A stretch of 64,000 bases of DNA from NCBI GenBank assembly GCA_958009055.1, contig OY253653.1, positions 496,001-560,000 of the forward strand. The letters are read 5' to 3'. The notes under the pieces are model-generated. The model did no database searches. It was given only the letters and a program-made list of their open reading frames with translations, and was not told the DNA's origin. A program made the position numbers and the translations under genes. Positions 63,192-64,000 of this stretch are shown one piece after another (position 1 is the stretch's first letter; every line of letters starts with the position of its first letter). Source of the DNA: Choricystis sp. odSpoLacu1. Lineage: Eukaryota > Chlorophyta > Trebouxiophyceae.

Positions 63192-64000
63192 TCAAATCAC
63201 CCAGTCCAGGATGAAGTCGTCCACCAGGTTCATGTCGCGGCTGGGTTCCGCGGTCAGCCCCGTCTTGACGATGCGGGCGGGGACGCCGACGGCGACGCAG
63301 TGGGGGGGCAGGTCACAGACGACGACGGAGCCAGCGCCCACTTTGGAGCCGGCGCCCACACTGACAGGCCCCAGCACACACACGCCCGCCCCCAGGAGGG
63401 CGCCGTCGCCGACGCGGGGGTGGCGGGTGCCGCGCACGGTGCCGGAGCCGCCCAGGGTGACGTGGTGGAGGAGGGACACGTTGTCCCCCACGACGGCTGT
63501 TTCGCCAATCACGACGCCCGTCGCGTGGTCGATCAACACGCCCGACCCAATCACCGCCCCCGGGTGGATGTCGACGTGCATGACCTCCGACACGCGGGAC
63601 TGGAGGGCGAGGGCGAGGGCGCGGCGGCCGTGGCGCCAGAGGTGGTGCGCGACGCGGTGCGACTGCAGCGCTTGGAACCCTTTGAAGTACAGCACGCACT
63701 GCGCCACGCCGCCACAGGCGGGGTCGCGCTCCAGGCAGGCGCCCGCGTCGGCCACCGCGGCATCGATGAGGGTGGGGTCGGACGCGTACGCGTCTTCAAT
63801 GGTGGCGGCGAGCTGGGTGCCGAGGAGGGTGCGCGACGCGAGCTTGTTGGCGAGGAGGCAGGCGAGTGCACGTGCCAGGGAGCCATGTGTCAACACGGTG
63901 GTGTGCAGGAAGGAGGCGAGGGCGGGCTCAGCCGCGGCGGCGGCTTCGCAGTCGGAGCGGAGGGACGCCCAGACGGCGGCCTGGGTGGAGGGCGTGGGCG
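63192..64000 (-). CDS. SAT: Serine O-acetyltransferase, 5' end outside the window
   Basis: Runs off the right edge; 269 codons are visible. It makes O-acetylserine, the carbon skeleton for cysteine, in a complex with O-acetylserine sulfhydrylase. The N-terminal helical domain is seen from AVWASLRSDCEAAAAAEPAL and FLHTTVLTHGSLARALACLL, then DPACGGVAQCVLYFKGFQAL, HRVAHHLWRHGRRALAL. The left-handed beta-helix follows: VDIHPGAVIGSGVLIDHATG, VVIGETAVVGDNVSLLHHVT, LGGSGT, HPRVGDGALLGAGVCVLG. The catalytic His/Asp pair sits in DIHPG and LIDHATG. The C-terminus ends DFILDWVI; the final Ile is the residue that inserts into the sulfhydrylase active site in this family. A CACCCAG acceptor-like site near 63980 suggests another intron just upstream. 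Confidence 0.95.
   Translation of the reverse strand, partial: PTPSTQAAVWASLRSDCEAAAAAEPALASFLHTTVLTHGSLARALACLLANKLASRTLLGTQLAATIEDAYASDPTLIDAAVADAGACLERDPACGGVAQCVLYFKGFQALQSHRVAHHLWRHGRRALALALQSRVSEVMHVDIHPGAVIGSGVLIDHATGVVIGETAVVGDNVSLLHHVTLGGSGTVRGTRHPRVGDGALLGAGVCVLGPVSVGAGSKVGAGSVVVCDLPPHCVAVGVPARIVKTGLTAEPSRDMNLVDDFILDWVI

Overview
This is a gene-dense, GC-rich stretch of nuclear DNA from a photosynthetic eukaryote, most likely a green alga. The evidence is spliceosomal introns (mostly about 75-430 bases, GTGAGT/GTGCGT donors, CACACAG-type acceptors), cytosolic ribosomal and proteasome genes, and several proteins of land-plant or green-algal type: plant-type TOM20 and TOM7, an MRL1-like PPR protein, NTRC, CSP41, a PAP/fibrillin, a DUF760 protein, DEG9 and a class XI myosin. 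I cannot name the species. I see no transposon, virus, CRISPR array or prokaryotic operon.

Layout: 36 protein genes and one tRNA, packed head-to-head or tail-to-tail with short gaps. Left part (1-9400): FAD oxidoreductase (cut by the edge), prefoldin 3, auxilin-like J protein, RPL10A, organellar L11, Era GTPase, YccV-domain protein, intron-containing tRNA-Gly. 9600-20200: SANT/Myb-like protein, TOM20, p23, LYAR-type zinc finger, lunapark-like protein, DEG9 protease, J-domain protein, thioredoxin-fold protein. 20300-30500: GlnRS, CPBP protease, alpha/beta-hydrolase-like protein, CSP41, ATP11, cyclin B. 30500-43100: MRL1, fibrillin, DUF760, gamma-glutamyltransferase, MED21, isopropylmalate dehydratase large subunit, AIR synthetase. 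43200-64000: myosin XI, TOM7, PPP phosphatase, P4-ATPase, CCT1, RPT5, NTRC, serine acetyltransferase (cut by the edge).

The genes are mostly housekeeping: protein folding and turnover (prefoldin, p23, CCT1, J proteins, RPT5, DEG9), organelle import and assembly (TOM20, TOM7, ATP11), plastid RNA and redox (MRL1, CSP41, NTRC), amino-acid and purine synthesis (LeuC, SAT, PurM), and cell cycle or trafficking (cyclin B, myosin XI, flippase, auxilin). They do not form one pathway.

The most striking signal is not a gene. At least six clearly conserved genes can be read end to end only if one base is skipped, often in a G or C run; all such breaks have the same sign. A seventh gene (myosin XI) breaks in a GC-dinucleotide tract by +2/-1. 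This is either a systematic sequence error or an unusual feature of the organism. A second pattern is that coding segments are preceded by CA/pyrimidine-rich sequence and followed by GT/GA-rich sequence, at introns and also at start and stop codons, so the two ends of many introns are complementary.
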